DNA of 64,000 bases, taken from the NCBI RefSeq assembly GCF_900013425.1, contig NZ_FBXK01000005.1, positions 496,001-560,000 on the forward strand, given 5' to 3'. Of this stretch, positions 1 through 7,577 are shown piece after piece (positions within the stretch are counted from its first letter, which is position 1; every line of letters begins with the position of its first letter). Both the position numbers and the translations under genes were made by a program. The DNA comes from Sphingobium sp. Z007. GTDB taxonomy: Bacteria; Pseudomonadota; Alphaproteobacteria; Sphingomonadales; Sphingomonadaceae. Under the pieces are notes generated by a model that was given only the letters and a program-made list of their open reading frames with translations, did no database searches and was not told where the DNA came from.

Positions 1-2
1 AT

Positions 3-728
3 AGCTATGTCCGTTCGACCACCTTCGTCTGCACCGCCGAACGGCTGGAACAGCTCAAGCGATCGGTGAGCGAAGCGGGCCTGACCGCCGCGCCCGTCGT
101 CTCCCATGATCTGGGCAGCGGTCACGGCATCATCGTGGAACTGGCGGAGGGCGAATTGTTGCGCTTCCTGGTCGATGCGCAGGAAGTGAAGCCGATCGTG
201 GGCGCAGACCTGCCGGTCAAGCTCACTCATGTGGTATTCAATTCGGCCGACGCGGAAATGACCGGCCATCTGGTCGAGAAGGCGCTGGGCTTCCGCGTGT
301 CGGACCGGACCAAGGGCATGGTGTTCGTGCGCTGCAATGACTCGCACCACAGCACCGCCTTCGCCCGCGCAGGATTCGCATCGCTCAACCATATCGCCTT
401 CGAGATGGAGGATCTGGACGCGGTGATGCGCGGCATCGGCCGCCTGCGCGATCAGGATATGGCGCCGGCCTGGGGACCGGGCCGCCACGGCCCCGGCGCC
501 AATGTCTTCGCCTATTTCATCGCCCCCTTCGGCCCCGTCATAGAATTTTCGACGGCGGTTAACAAAGTGCCCGACGACTATCAGGCCGGTGCGCCCGAAG
601 ACTGGACCTGGCCCGCCAAGCGGATCGACCAGTGGGGTGTGTCCGACAAGGATTTCGATGGCCTGCGCGCCGCCGAGGAAAAATTCCGCCATCGCCGCGA
701 CTGGGAGGCTGCGCCGCTTGACGCTTGA
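3..728 (+). CDS. VOC-fold extradiol-type dioxygenase, 3' part (5' end outside window)
   Basis: The reading frame is open from the first bases of the window, so the N-terminal part lies upstream. The visible 241 residues look like the C-terminal half of a type I extradiol (catechol / 2,3-dihydroxybiphenyl-like) ring-cleavage dioxygenase of the glyoxalase/VOC fold. Candidate Fe(II) ligands are present as the usual two His and one Glu: His in THVVF (visible residue about 76), His in LNHIAFE (about 130) and Glu in PVIEFST (about 181). A GRHGPGANVFAYF stretch lies between them. The gene runs into the fumarylacetoacetate-hydrolase-fold gene, which could act on the ring-cleavage product. The aromatic substrate cannot be read from sequence; a non-dioxygenase VOC enzyme remains possible. 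Confidence 0.75.
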   Translation, partial: SYVRSTTFVCTAERLEQLKRSVSEAGLTAAPVVSHDLGSGHGIIVELAEGELLRFLVDAQEVKPIVGADLPVKLTHVVFNSADAEMTGHLVEKALGFRVSDRTKGMVFVRCNDSHHSTAFARAGFASLNHIAFEMEDLDAVMRGIGRLRDQDMAPAWGPGRHGPGANVFAYFIAPFGPVIEFSTAVNKVPDDYQAGAPEDWTWPAKRIDQWGVSDKDFDGLRAAEEKFRHRRDWEAAPLDA

Positions 729-816
729 CCGTCGGGCCGCGCTCGCCGCGCTTGGCGGGGCATGGCTTGCTACGACCGGATTGAAAGCCGCCCCGCGCGG
801 CAAAGGAGACAGAGAC

Positions 817-1650
817 GTGACCCGATTTGTAAGTTTCCGCCGCCCCGACGGCGCCCCCAGCTTCGGCCGCCAGGATGGCGAGACGATCGTGGAATTGGCG
901 ACCGACGCGACGCCCAGCCTGAAGGCGGCGCTGACCGACGGCAGCTTGGCGAGCCTGGCCGACGGCGCGGCCTTCGCCGCCGCCGATATCGTGCTGCTGC
1001 CGGTCATCCCCGATCCCGCCAAGATATTGTGCGTTGGCCTAAACTATGCCGAGCATGTCAAGGAAACCGGGCGCGAGCAGAAGGCGCATCCCGCGATCTT
1101 CGTGCGCTATGCCGACAGCCTGGTCGCCGACGGCCAGCCGCTGGTAAAGCCGAGCGTGACCGAACGCTTCGATTATGAAGGCGAACTGGCGGTCATCATC
1201 GGCAAGCCCTGCCATAAGGTCGCCGCCGCCGACGCCATGGCCTATGTGGCCGGTTACGCCTGTTTCAACGACGGGTCGGCGCGCGACTGGCAGCGCCATA
1301 ATATCCAGTTCACGCCGGGCAAGACCTTCCCCGGTACCGGCGGCTTCGGCCCCGCGCTGGTCACGCCCGACGCGATCGACGATCTGGGCGCGCTGCGTGT
1401 TCAGACGCGCCTCAACGGCGAACTGGTGCAGGATCAGGCGGTCGCCGACATGATCTGGGATATCCCGACGGTCATCGCATATATCAGCGCCTTCACCCCC
1501 CTGGCCCCCGGCGACGTCATCGCGACCGGCACGCCCGGCGGCGTCGGCGATAAGCGCACCCCGCCGCTCTACATGAAGGCCGGCGATAAGGTCGAGGTCA
1601 GCGTCGGCGCCATCGGCACGCTCACCAACCGGATCATCGACGAACAATAA
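817..1650 (+). CDS. Fumarylacetoacetate hydrolase (FAH) family protein
   Basis: This is an FAH-superfamily enzyme, a family of Mg2+-dependent hydrolases, hydratases and decarboxylases acting on beta-diketo or acylpyruvate-type products of aromatic ring cleavage. The family metal-binding pattern is visible as FDYEGELAVIIG with its D..E.E residues, followed by AYVAGYACFNDGSARDWQ and the C-terminal GDVIATGTPGGVG. I chose the GTG start at 817 because a good ribosome-binding site (caaaggagac) sits about 6 bases upstream and the protein then begins MTRFVSFRRPDG, normal for the family. The frame is open back to a TTG at 718 overlapping the dioxygenase stop; that longer form would add a Tat-like leader (DRRAALAALGGAWLATTG). 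The product probably belongs to the same aromatic pathway as its neighbour. Confidence 0.85.
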   Translation: MTRFVSFRRPDGAPSFGRQDGETIVELATDATPSLKAALTDGSLASLADGAAFAAADIVLLPVIPDPAKILCVGLNYAEHVKETGREQKAHPAIFVRYADSLVADGQPLVKPSVTERFDYEGELAVIIGKPCHKVAAADAMAYVAGYACFNDGSARDWQRHNIQFTPGKTFPGTGGFGPALVTPDAIDDLGALRVQTRLNGELVQDQAVADMIWDIPTVIAYISAFTPLAPGDVIATGTPGGVGDKRTPPLYMKAGDKVEVSVGAIGTLTNRIIDEQ

Positions 1651-1688
1651 GCCCAAACTACCCAATCATAAGAAGGGGAGGATACATC

Positions 1689-3902
1689 ATGCGTAATTTC
1701 CACAAGTCCATCCTGGCCATGGCGGGCGTCAGTACGTTCGCCATCGTCGCGCCAGCCTTTGCCCAGGATGCCGCAACGCCGCAGGAAGCGGCGGAATCGG
1801 CCATGTCCGACATCATAGTGACCGCGCAGCGTCGCCAGGAAAAGGTGACGGAGGTGCCCATCTCCATCACCGTGGCCAGCCAGAAGCAGTTGGAGCGCCA
1901 GCAGGTCAATAATCTGAACGACCTCAACCGCGTCGCGCCCGCGCTGGAAATCCAGTCAGCACCGGCCCAGAATACCGGCGGTGGCGGATCAATCCGCGGC
2001 ATCGGTACGCAGAGCTTTTCGCCCGGCGCGGTAGCTTCGGTCGGCGTCGTCGTCGATCAGGTGAGCCAGGGTAACGCCAATATCTCCGACCTGTTCGACG
2101 TGTCGCGGATCGAAGTGCTCAAGGGGCCGCAGGGCACGCTGTTCGGCCTGACCACATCCGCGGGCGTCATCAACATCACGACCAACGCGCCTGATCCGAC
2201 CGAATTTAGTGGCCGCGTCCGCACCGAATTGTCCGATGCCGGGACCGTCGGGTCCAAATATGGCCAGCAGGTCGTCCAGGGCGTCATCAACGTGCCGTTC
2301 AGCCCCACCAGCGCGCTGCGCGTGTCGGGCATGAGCAACACGCGCCAGGGCGTCAACCGCAATGCTGTCGCCGGCGACTGGAACGACGTCAACCGCTACG
2401 CCGTGCGTGGCCGTTTCCTGTGGAATGCGAGCGAAGACCTGACCGTCAATCTGATCGGCGACTGGTCCAAGGGGTCGGCGGACAATGGTGGGGATTTCTT
2501 CACCTTCCTGTCCAACACGCCGGCCAACACCGCGCTGCTCAACAGCTGCGGCATTACGCCGGGCGAGGGCAACCAGACCTTCTGCATCGGCGATGAATTC
2601 AGCAGCAAGGTCAAAGCATGGGGTGGATCGGCGCAGGTCGATTACGATGCCGGTCCGCTGACGCTGACGTCGATCACCGCCTACCGTAAGACGGAAAGCA
2701 GCAATACGCTGGGCAATATCTATCGCGCCGATCCGCTGGCATCGGAACTCATCAGCGGCCCGACAGGCACGAATATCCGCCTGTTCACGCAGGAATTCCG
2801 CGCATCGTCGCCCAGAAATTCGACATTTGAATATACGGTCGGCGCCTTCTATTCGAACCAGAAGACGGTGCAGCAGCCCGAACGCTTCACCATTTCGGTG
2901 ACGCTGCCCAACGGCTTCGTGATCCGTCCGGTCGACTCTCCGGGCGCTTTGAACGAGATCACCGACGAATCCCTCGCCATCTTCGGCCAAGGGACGTTGC
3001 ACGCCACCGACAAGCTGCGCCTCATCCTGGGCGGACGCTACACGGCTGGGCGCTTGTCGCTGGACCGGACCGATGCCGGCACCGGGGCGGAGAGCTTCCA
3101 GATCCTCAATGTCGACAAAATATCGTGGCGCACCGGCATCCAATATGACATCGACCGCTCGCTGATGGCTTACGCCACTGCGTCGCGGGGGTTCAAAGGC
3201 GGTCAGATCGCGGTGCCGACCGCGCCACTGCTGCCCTATGTCGTCCAGCCGGAAATCCCGATGTCCTATGAAGCGGGCATGAAGGCCACGCTGTTCGGCG
3301 GTGCGGTGCTGGACGTCAGCGTCTTCTATAGCAAGATCAAGAATTTCCAGGCGCAGGAATGTATCGTCAATCCGGTCACGGCGCAGCTCGTCTGCGCGCA
3401 GACCAACATTGACGGGGTCAAAACGCGCGGCGCGGAGGTCAACCTGTTCGGCCAGATTTCCGATCGACTGTCTCTGAACACCGGTTTCATCTATACCAAG
3501 GCGACCTATCCGGGCGGTTTCATCGGCAATGACGGCACCGATATCGGCGGCAGCCAGCTAGCTTATTCGCCGCGGTACAAGTTCACCTTGTCGGGTGAAT
3601 ATGAGCAGCCGCTGACCGGCGGCCTGAACGCTTTCCTGGCGGCGGACACGATCTGGAAATCGCGGGTCCGTTACCAGAATACATCGACCCGCGCGGAAAC
3701 CTTCCGTCCGCACTGGACGGTCGGTGGTCGTCTGGGCGTGCGTAGTGAGGACGAACGCTATTCGGCGGGCGTGTTCGTGCGCAACCTGTTCAATGTCCAC
3801 GAACCTTCCTTGCTCCAGAGCAATTTCGGTTCGGGCCTGGGCGCCATTTATGGCCCGCAGTCCTTCCGCCAGGTCGGCCTGCAACTTGACGCCAAATTCT
3901 GA
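1689..3902 (+). CDS. TonB-dependent outer-membrane receptor
   Basis: A 737-residue TonB-dependent receptor that would carry a substrate across the outer membrane using TonB-ExbBD energy. It has a signal peptide (MRNFHKSILAMAGVSTFAIV...AFAQ, about residues 1-26) and a TonB-box-like segment SDIIVTAQRRQEKVTEVP. A plug domain follows with SIRGIGTQSFSPG and the typical VLKGPQGTLFGLTTSAGVINI, then a long beta-barrel ending in LDAKF with the terminal Phe used for BAM recognition. The start is preceded by an aggggaggat ribosome site. It follows the ring-cleavage genes by 38 bases and precedes hydrolase and glycosidase genes, so its substrate is probably the glycoside or aromatic handled by this cluster. 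That assignment is inference. Confidence 0.93.
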   Translation: MRNFHKSILAMAGVSTFAIVAPAFAQDAATPQEAAESAMSDIIVTAQRRQEKVTEVPISITVASQKQLERQQVNNLNDLNRVAPALEIQSAPAQNTGGGGSIRGIGTQSFSPGAVASVGVVVDQVSQGNANISDLFDVSRIEVLKGPQGTLFGLTTSAGVINITTNAPDPTEFSGRVRTELSDAGTVGSKYGQQVVQGVINVPFSPTSALRVSGMSNTRQGVNRNAVAGDWNDVNRYAVRGRFLWNASEDLTVNLIGDWSKGSADNGGDFFTFLSNTPANTALLNSCGITPGEGNQTFCIGDEFSSKVKAWGGSAQVDYDAGPLTLTSITAYRKTESSNTLGNIYRADPLASELISGPTGTNIRLFTQEFRASSPRNSTFEYTVGAFYSNQKTVQQPERFTISVTLPNGFVIRPVDSPGALNEITDESLAIFGQGTLHATDKLRLILGGRYTAGRLSLDRTDAGTGAESFQILNVDKISWRTGIQYDIDRSLMAYATASRGFKGGQIAVPTAPLLPYVVQPEIPMSYEAGMKATLFGGAVLDVSVFYSKIKNFQAQECIVNPVTAQLVCAQTNIDGVKTRGAEVNLFGQISDRLSLNTGFIYTKATYPGGFIGNDGTDIGGSQLAYSPRYKFTLSGEYEQPLTGGLNAFLAADTIWKSRVRYQNTSTRAETFRPHWTVGGRLGVRSEDERYSAGVFVRNLFNVHEPSLLQSNFGSGLGAIYGPQSFRQVGLQLDAKF

Positions 3903-3905
3903 TCG

Positions 3906-3944
3906 AAAAAGGGACATGGCGGTTCTCCGCCATGCCCCTTTCGC
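3906..3944 (+). terminator. Rho-independent terminator after the TonB receptor gene
   Basis: An inverted repeat, gggacatggcgg / ccgccatgcccc, with a 4-base loop, followed by TTTCGC. It lies just after the receptor stop and before the esterase gene, so the + strand cluster probably comprises at least two transcripts. Confidence 0.75.
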
Positions 3945-3972
3945 TGTTGACCGAGGTGGTTAGGGTGCGGGG

Positions 3973-4833
3973 ATGATTTCAGTCAGACAATCCATAGCCG
4001 CCATGGGGACGGACCTTGGCCCCGCCGTGCTTGCGCAATGCCGTGCTCTCTTCGATGCCGAGCAATTGGCGCTGGTCGATCAGGTGCCGGTCAGCGTCGC
4101 CGACATCGCTTATGGGCCGCATGAACGCCACCGTCTCGACATCTATCGGCCGCAGGGTGACGGTCTCGTGCCGATCCTGGTGTTCGTCCATGGCGGCGGC
4201 TTTCTGAAAGGCGACAAAGGCGGGCATGGGGGCGGGACTGACGCGTGGCCCAACGCCAATGTCGGCCGCATGGCGGCGCAGGCGGGGTTTCTAGGCGTCG
4301 TCATCAACTATCGGCTGGCCCCGGACAATGTCTGGCCCGCCGGGGCGGAGGATATCGCCGCCGTCGTCGCCTGGATCAAGGATCATGCTGCGCAATATGG
4401 CGGCGACCCGGAACGGATCGTGCTGATGGGCACCTCTGCCGGCGCTGTGCATGTGGCGGGCTATCTCAAACTGGCTGGCGATCGCGACATTTGCGCTGCG
4501 ATCCTGCTTTCGGGCCTCTATGGCTATACGCCGCTCGATGAGCGGGACACGCTCTATTATGGCGATCCGGCGCTCTATGCTGAACGGATGCCGCTGGAGG
4601 CGGTCGCGGGCACGCCATTACCTTTGATGCTCGCCTGCGCCGAATTTGATCCGCCGCGCTTTCAGGCCGAGTTCCTCAGCCTGATGCAGGATCGGCTTGC
4701 TCGCCATGGCGCGATGCCGCGCGCGTTTATCCATTCGGGCCATAATCATTACAGCATGGCTATGCATCTGGGCGCCGCCGACCGTCGGCTCGCCAATGAA
4801 ATCTGCGCCTTCGTGCGCGACACAACCGCCTGA
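3973..4833 (+). CDS. Alpha/beta hydrolase (HSL/BD-FAE-type carboxylesterase)
   Basis: A 286-residue alpha/beta hydrolase without a signal peptide, so probably cytoplasmic. The oxyanion-hole motif HGGGFLKGDKGG (about residue 73) and nucleophile elbow GTSAGA (Ser near residue 155) are clear. The catalytic acid is probably in CAEFDPP and the His in HSGHNHYSM near the C-terminus. This is the hormone-sensitive-lipase-like / small-ester esterase architecture, also used by kynurenine formamidase relatives. In this cluster it could remove an acyl or feruloyl/acetyl ester from a plant glycoside. The precise substrate is unknown. Confidence 0.82.
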   Translation: MISVRQSIAAMGTDLGPAVLAQCRALFDAEQLALVDQVPVSVADIAYGPHERHRLDIYRPQGDGLVPILVFVHGGGFLKGDKGGHGGGTDAWPNANVGRMAAQAGFLGVVINYRLAPDNVWPAGAEDIAAVVAWIKDHAAQYGGDPERIVLMGTSAGAVHVAGYLKLAGDRDICAAILLSGLYGYTPLDERDTLYYGDPALYAERMPLEAVAGTPLPLMLACAEFDPPRFQAEFLSLMQDRLARHGAMPRAFIHSGHNHYSMAMHLGAADRRLANEICAFVRDTTA

Positions 4834-4859
4834 CAATCATAATCGGAGAGATCGACACC

Positions 4860-6164
4860 ATGCTGGACCGCAGAACCCTTCTGGCCACCGGCGCGGCGCT
4901 GATGGCCGCCCCCGGTTTCGCCGCGCACAAGGCCGCCGACCCGAATTTCCCGAAGGGTTTCCTATGGGGTGCTGCGACCGCGGCGCACCAGATCGAGGGC
5001 AACAACATCGCTAGCGATCTGTGGTTTCTGGAAAATCAGCAGCCCACCGTCTTCGCCCAGCCGTCCGGCGACGCCTGCAACAGTTTCGCTCTGTGGGAAA
5101 CCGACCTCGATCTCGCCAAGACTATGGGCCTCAACTGCTATCGCTTCGGCATCGAATGGGCGCGAATAGAGCCGGAGAAGGGGCTGTCTTCGCAGGCGAT
5201 GCTTGACCATTATCGGGCGATCGTCGACGGGTGCCGCGCGCGCGGTCTGACGCCGATCGTCACCTACAGCCATTTCACCGCGCCACGCTGGTTCAGCGCG
5301 CAGGGCGGCTGGACCAACCCCGAAAGCGCGCAGCTTTTCGCCCGCTATTGCGACAAGGCGACCCGCGCTCTGGGGCAGGGGGTGGACCGGGTCATCACCT
5401 TCAACGAACCCAATATCCTGCTGTTGCTGAAGCCTATGTTGCCCCAGCAGGTGTGGGACATTCAGAAACTCACGCTCGACACCGCGGCCAAGCGGCTGGG
5501 CGTGCCCAAGTTTGTCAGCGCCAATGTCGCCGGGTTTGACGATTTGCCTGCGCTGCAAAAGGGGCTGCTCGCCGCGCACAAGGCGGGCAAGGCGGCGATC
5601 AAGGCGGTGCGGCCCGACCTGCCGGTCGGCTTCTCGCTGGCGATGATGGACGACCAGGCCGTGGGCAAGGCGTCGATCCGCGACAGGATGCGCGGCGAAC
5701 TTTACGGCGAATGGCTGAACGTCGCCAAGGGCGATGATTTCATCGGCGTACAGAATTACGAACGCGCGCTCTGGGGCGACAAGGGCCGCCTGCCTGCGCC
5801 CGCCGGATCGACCGTCAACTGGTCGGGCACCGAAGTCTGGCCGGGCTCGCTTGCAGGCGCGGTGCGCTTTGCCCATGAGGCGACCGGCGTGCCGATCCTG
5901 GTGTCCGAACATGGGGTGGGCAGCGATGATGACGCGATCCGCGCGAAATTCATTCCCGAAGCGCTCGCCGGCCTGAAGGCTGCGATGGACGATGGCGCGC
6001 CGGTGCTGGGCTATTGCCACTGGTCGCTGCTCGATAATTTCGAGTGGATATTTGGTTATAAGCCCAAATTCGGCCTGCACAGCGTCGATCCCGTCACCTT
6101 CGCCCGCACGGCAAAGCCCAGCGCTGCCGTCTATGGCGCGATCGCCCGCCGCAACGCGCTGTAA
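4860..6164 (+). CDS. Glycoside hydrolase family 1 beta-glucosidase, exported
   Basis: A 434-residue GH1 enzyme preceded by a leader, MLDRRTLLATGAALMAAPGF, with the RR-x-LL arrangement of a Tat signal. The family opening FPKGFLWGAATAAHQIEGN, the acid/base motif TFNEPN (Glu near residue 183) and the nucleophile segment LVSEHGVG (Glu near residue 349, replacing the commoner TENG) are all present. HWSLLDNFEWIFGYKPKFGL near the C-terminus forms part of the aglycone/sugar site. The enzyme should cleave beta-glucosides with retention of configuration, probably in the periplasm. Its place between two esterase-type genes and upstream of a GH106 rhamnosidase suggests stepwise dismantling of a rhamnosyl-glucoside. 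Confidence 0.9.
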   Translation: MLDRRTLLATGAALMAAPGFAAHKAADPNFPKGFLWGAATAAHQIEGNNIASDLWFLENQQPTVFAQPSGDACNSFALWETDLDLAKTMGLNCYRFGIEWARIEPEKGLSSQAMLDHYRAIVDGCRARGLTPIVTYSHFTAPRWFSAQGGWTNPESAQLFARYCDKATRALGQGVDRVITFNEPNILLLLKPMLPQQVWDIQKLTLDTAAKRLGVPKFVSANVAGFDDLPALQKGLLAAHKAGKAAIKAVRPDLPVGFSLAMMDDQAVGKASIRDRMRGELYGEWLNVAKGDDFIGVQNYERALWGDKGRLPAPAGSTVNWSGTEVWPGSLAGAVRFAHEATGVPILVSEHGVGSDDDAIRAKFIPEALAGLKAAMDDGAPVLGYCHWSLLDNFEWIFGYKPKFGLHSVDPVTFARTAKPSAAVYGAIARRNAL

Positions 6165-6176
6165 GGAGACTATCCG

Positions 6177-7106
6177 ATGAAATCTGTGATTTGCGCGGCT
6201 ATCTTGCTGGTCGCTGCTCCGGCCGTTGCGCAGGATGTGCATATGGAGCCGATCAAGGCCCCCGACCAGAAAGGCGCGATTCCCCTTTATCCGGCTGTCT
6301 CTCCGCCCGCGGACAAAGACGAGCAATGGTCGCATATGCAAGTGACGCTTGGCGCGAACAGGCTGGATAACATCATGGTGCGCAATGTCGTGCGGCCGAC
6401 TTTGACCCCCTATCTGCCTGCGCCGGGCAAGGCGACCGGCGCAGCGGTTATCGTGGCGCCCGGCGGTGCTTTCCTGTCCCTGTCGATGACGGGAGAGGGT
6501 AGCGAGATCGCCCAATGGCTGGCCGACCATGGCGTTGCGGCCTTCGTTCTGAAATATAGACTGAACGCAACGCCACGGGACGATCGCGCCTTTCTGGACA
6601 TGATGGGGCAGCGCTTCGCCGCCGCCGCCAAGGATGGCCCAGCCGAAGACGTGAAGGAACCGCGCGCGACGCAGGATGCGATCAGGGCGCTGGACATCGT
6701 GCGCGCTGGCGCGACCCAATATCATGTCGATGCGTCACGCGTCGGCATGATCGGCTTTTCCGCCGGGGCGATGACCACGCTCAACGCCGCGCTGGAAGGG
6801 CAGGGCGCGCAGCGGCCCGCGTTTATCGGCTATATCTATGGGCCCATGGCCGCCATCTCCGTGCCGGCTGACGCACCGCCGATGTTTGCGGCGATCGCCA
6901 TGGACGACGGGCTTTTCGCAAAGCAGAATTTCGGCATCGTCGAAGCTTGGCGGCAGGCGAAGCGGCCGGTCGAACTCCACGCCTATGAACGCGGCGATCA
7001 TGGTTTTGGCAAGGGTTTGCCCGGCACGACGACCATGGGTCTGTTGCCGCAATTCCTGTCCTGGATGGAGATGCGGGGGCTGCTGGCGGCGAAAGCCAGC
7101 CAGTGA
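6177..7106 (+). CDS. Exported alpha/beta hydrolase (acetyl-xylan-esterase / BD-FAE-like)
   Basis: A 309-residue protein with a signal peptide (MKSVICAAILLVAAPAVAQ) followed by an alpha/beta hydrolase domain. Motifs are VIVAPGGAFLSLS (oxyanion strand), MIGFSAGAMT (nucleophile Ser near residue 195), an Asp-containing segment FAAIAMDDGLF and the catalytic His in ERGDHGFGKG. This architecture is common in carbohydrate-acetyl or glucuronoyl esterases of polysaccharide-utilisation loci. It starts 12 bases after the GH1 stop and overlaps the next gene by 4 bases (GTGA), so the three are co-transcribed. It likely deacylates the glycoside in the periplasm; the substrate is inferred from context. Confidence 0.8.
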   Translation: MKSVICAAILLVAAPAVAQDVHMEPIKAPDQKGAIPLYPAVSPPADKDEQWSHMQVTLGANRLDNIMVRNVVRPTLTPYLPAPGKATGAAVIVAPGGAFLSLSMTGEGSEIAQWLADHGVAAFVLKYRLNATPRDDRAFLDMMGQRFAAAAKDGPAEDVKEPRATQDAIRALDIVRAGATQYHVDASRVGMIGFSAGAMTTLNAALEGQGAQRPAFIGYIYGPMAAISVPADAPPMFAAIAMDDGLFAKQNFGIVEAWRQAKRPVELHAYERGDHGFGKGLPGTTTMGLLPQFLSWMEMRGLLAAKASQ

Positions 7107-7558
7107 CACAGGCTGTTTCGATCGGTCGGGAAGCGGCGATCAGCATCGTCATCAACGGCGTCCTGAGCCTCGCCTTCTTCCTCGGCGTCTTCGGGACGCA
7201 GCCGCGTCTTTTGCGCTGGGGCGCGCCGGATCAACTCGCGCAGGATTTCGTGCCGCAAAGCATTGCCGTTGCGCTGATGAGCGCTCTGGTTCCGTCGCTG
7301 ATCGTGCGGCGCAAGCTGATCCGCGCGGCGGTCCAGCACGCCGTTTCGCTGCGCGGTATCCTGTTGCGCGCGGCGCTCTTCGCTATTGCCGGTGCGGGGC
7401 TGGGCGGGTTGCTAGCCGTTTCGATCGGCGGCCTGGACGTTCCTTCGATCGCCTGGGGCGCTGCCATGATGATCAAGATCGCCTATGGCGGCGCGCTTGG
7501 CGCGCTGGTCGCCAGCCTGGCGCTACGGCGACTGCTGTCGTCCGCCCGCCCTGTTTGA
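7103..7558 (+). CDS. Small integral membrane protein, unknown function
   Basis: A 151-residue hydrophobic protein with about four predicted membrane segments (around IVINGVLSLAFFLGVFG, IAVALMSALVPSLIV, ILLRAALFAIAGAGLGGLLA and GGALGALVASLAL). It starts with GTG and overlaps the preceding esterase stop by 4 bases, which implies translational coupling. I recognise no named family. Its position between secreted hydrolases suggests a transport or accessory membrane role in the same cluster, but this is only contextual. Confidence 0.7.
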   Translation: MTQAVSIGREAAISIVINGVLSLAFFLGVFGTQPRLLRWGAPDQLAQDFVPQSIAVALMSALVPSLIVRRKLIRAAVQHAVSLRGILLRAALFAIAGAGLGGLLAVSIGGLDVPSIAWGAAMMIKIAYGGALGALVASLALRRLLSSARPV

Positions 7559-7577
7559 ACAAGAGGATCGTTCGTCG

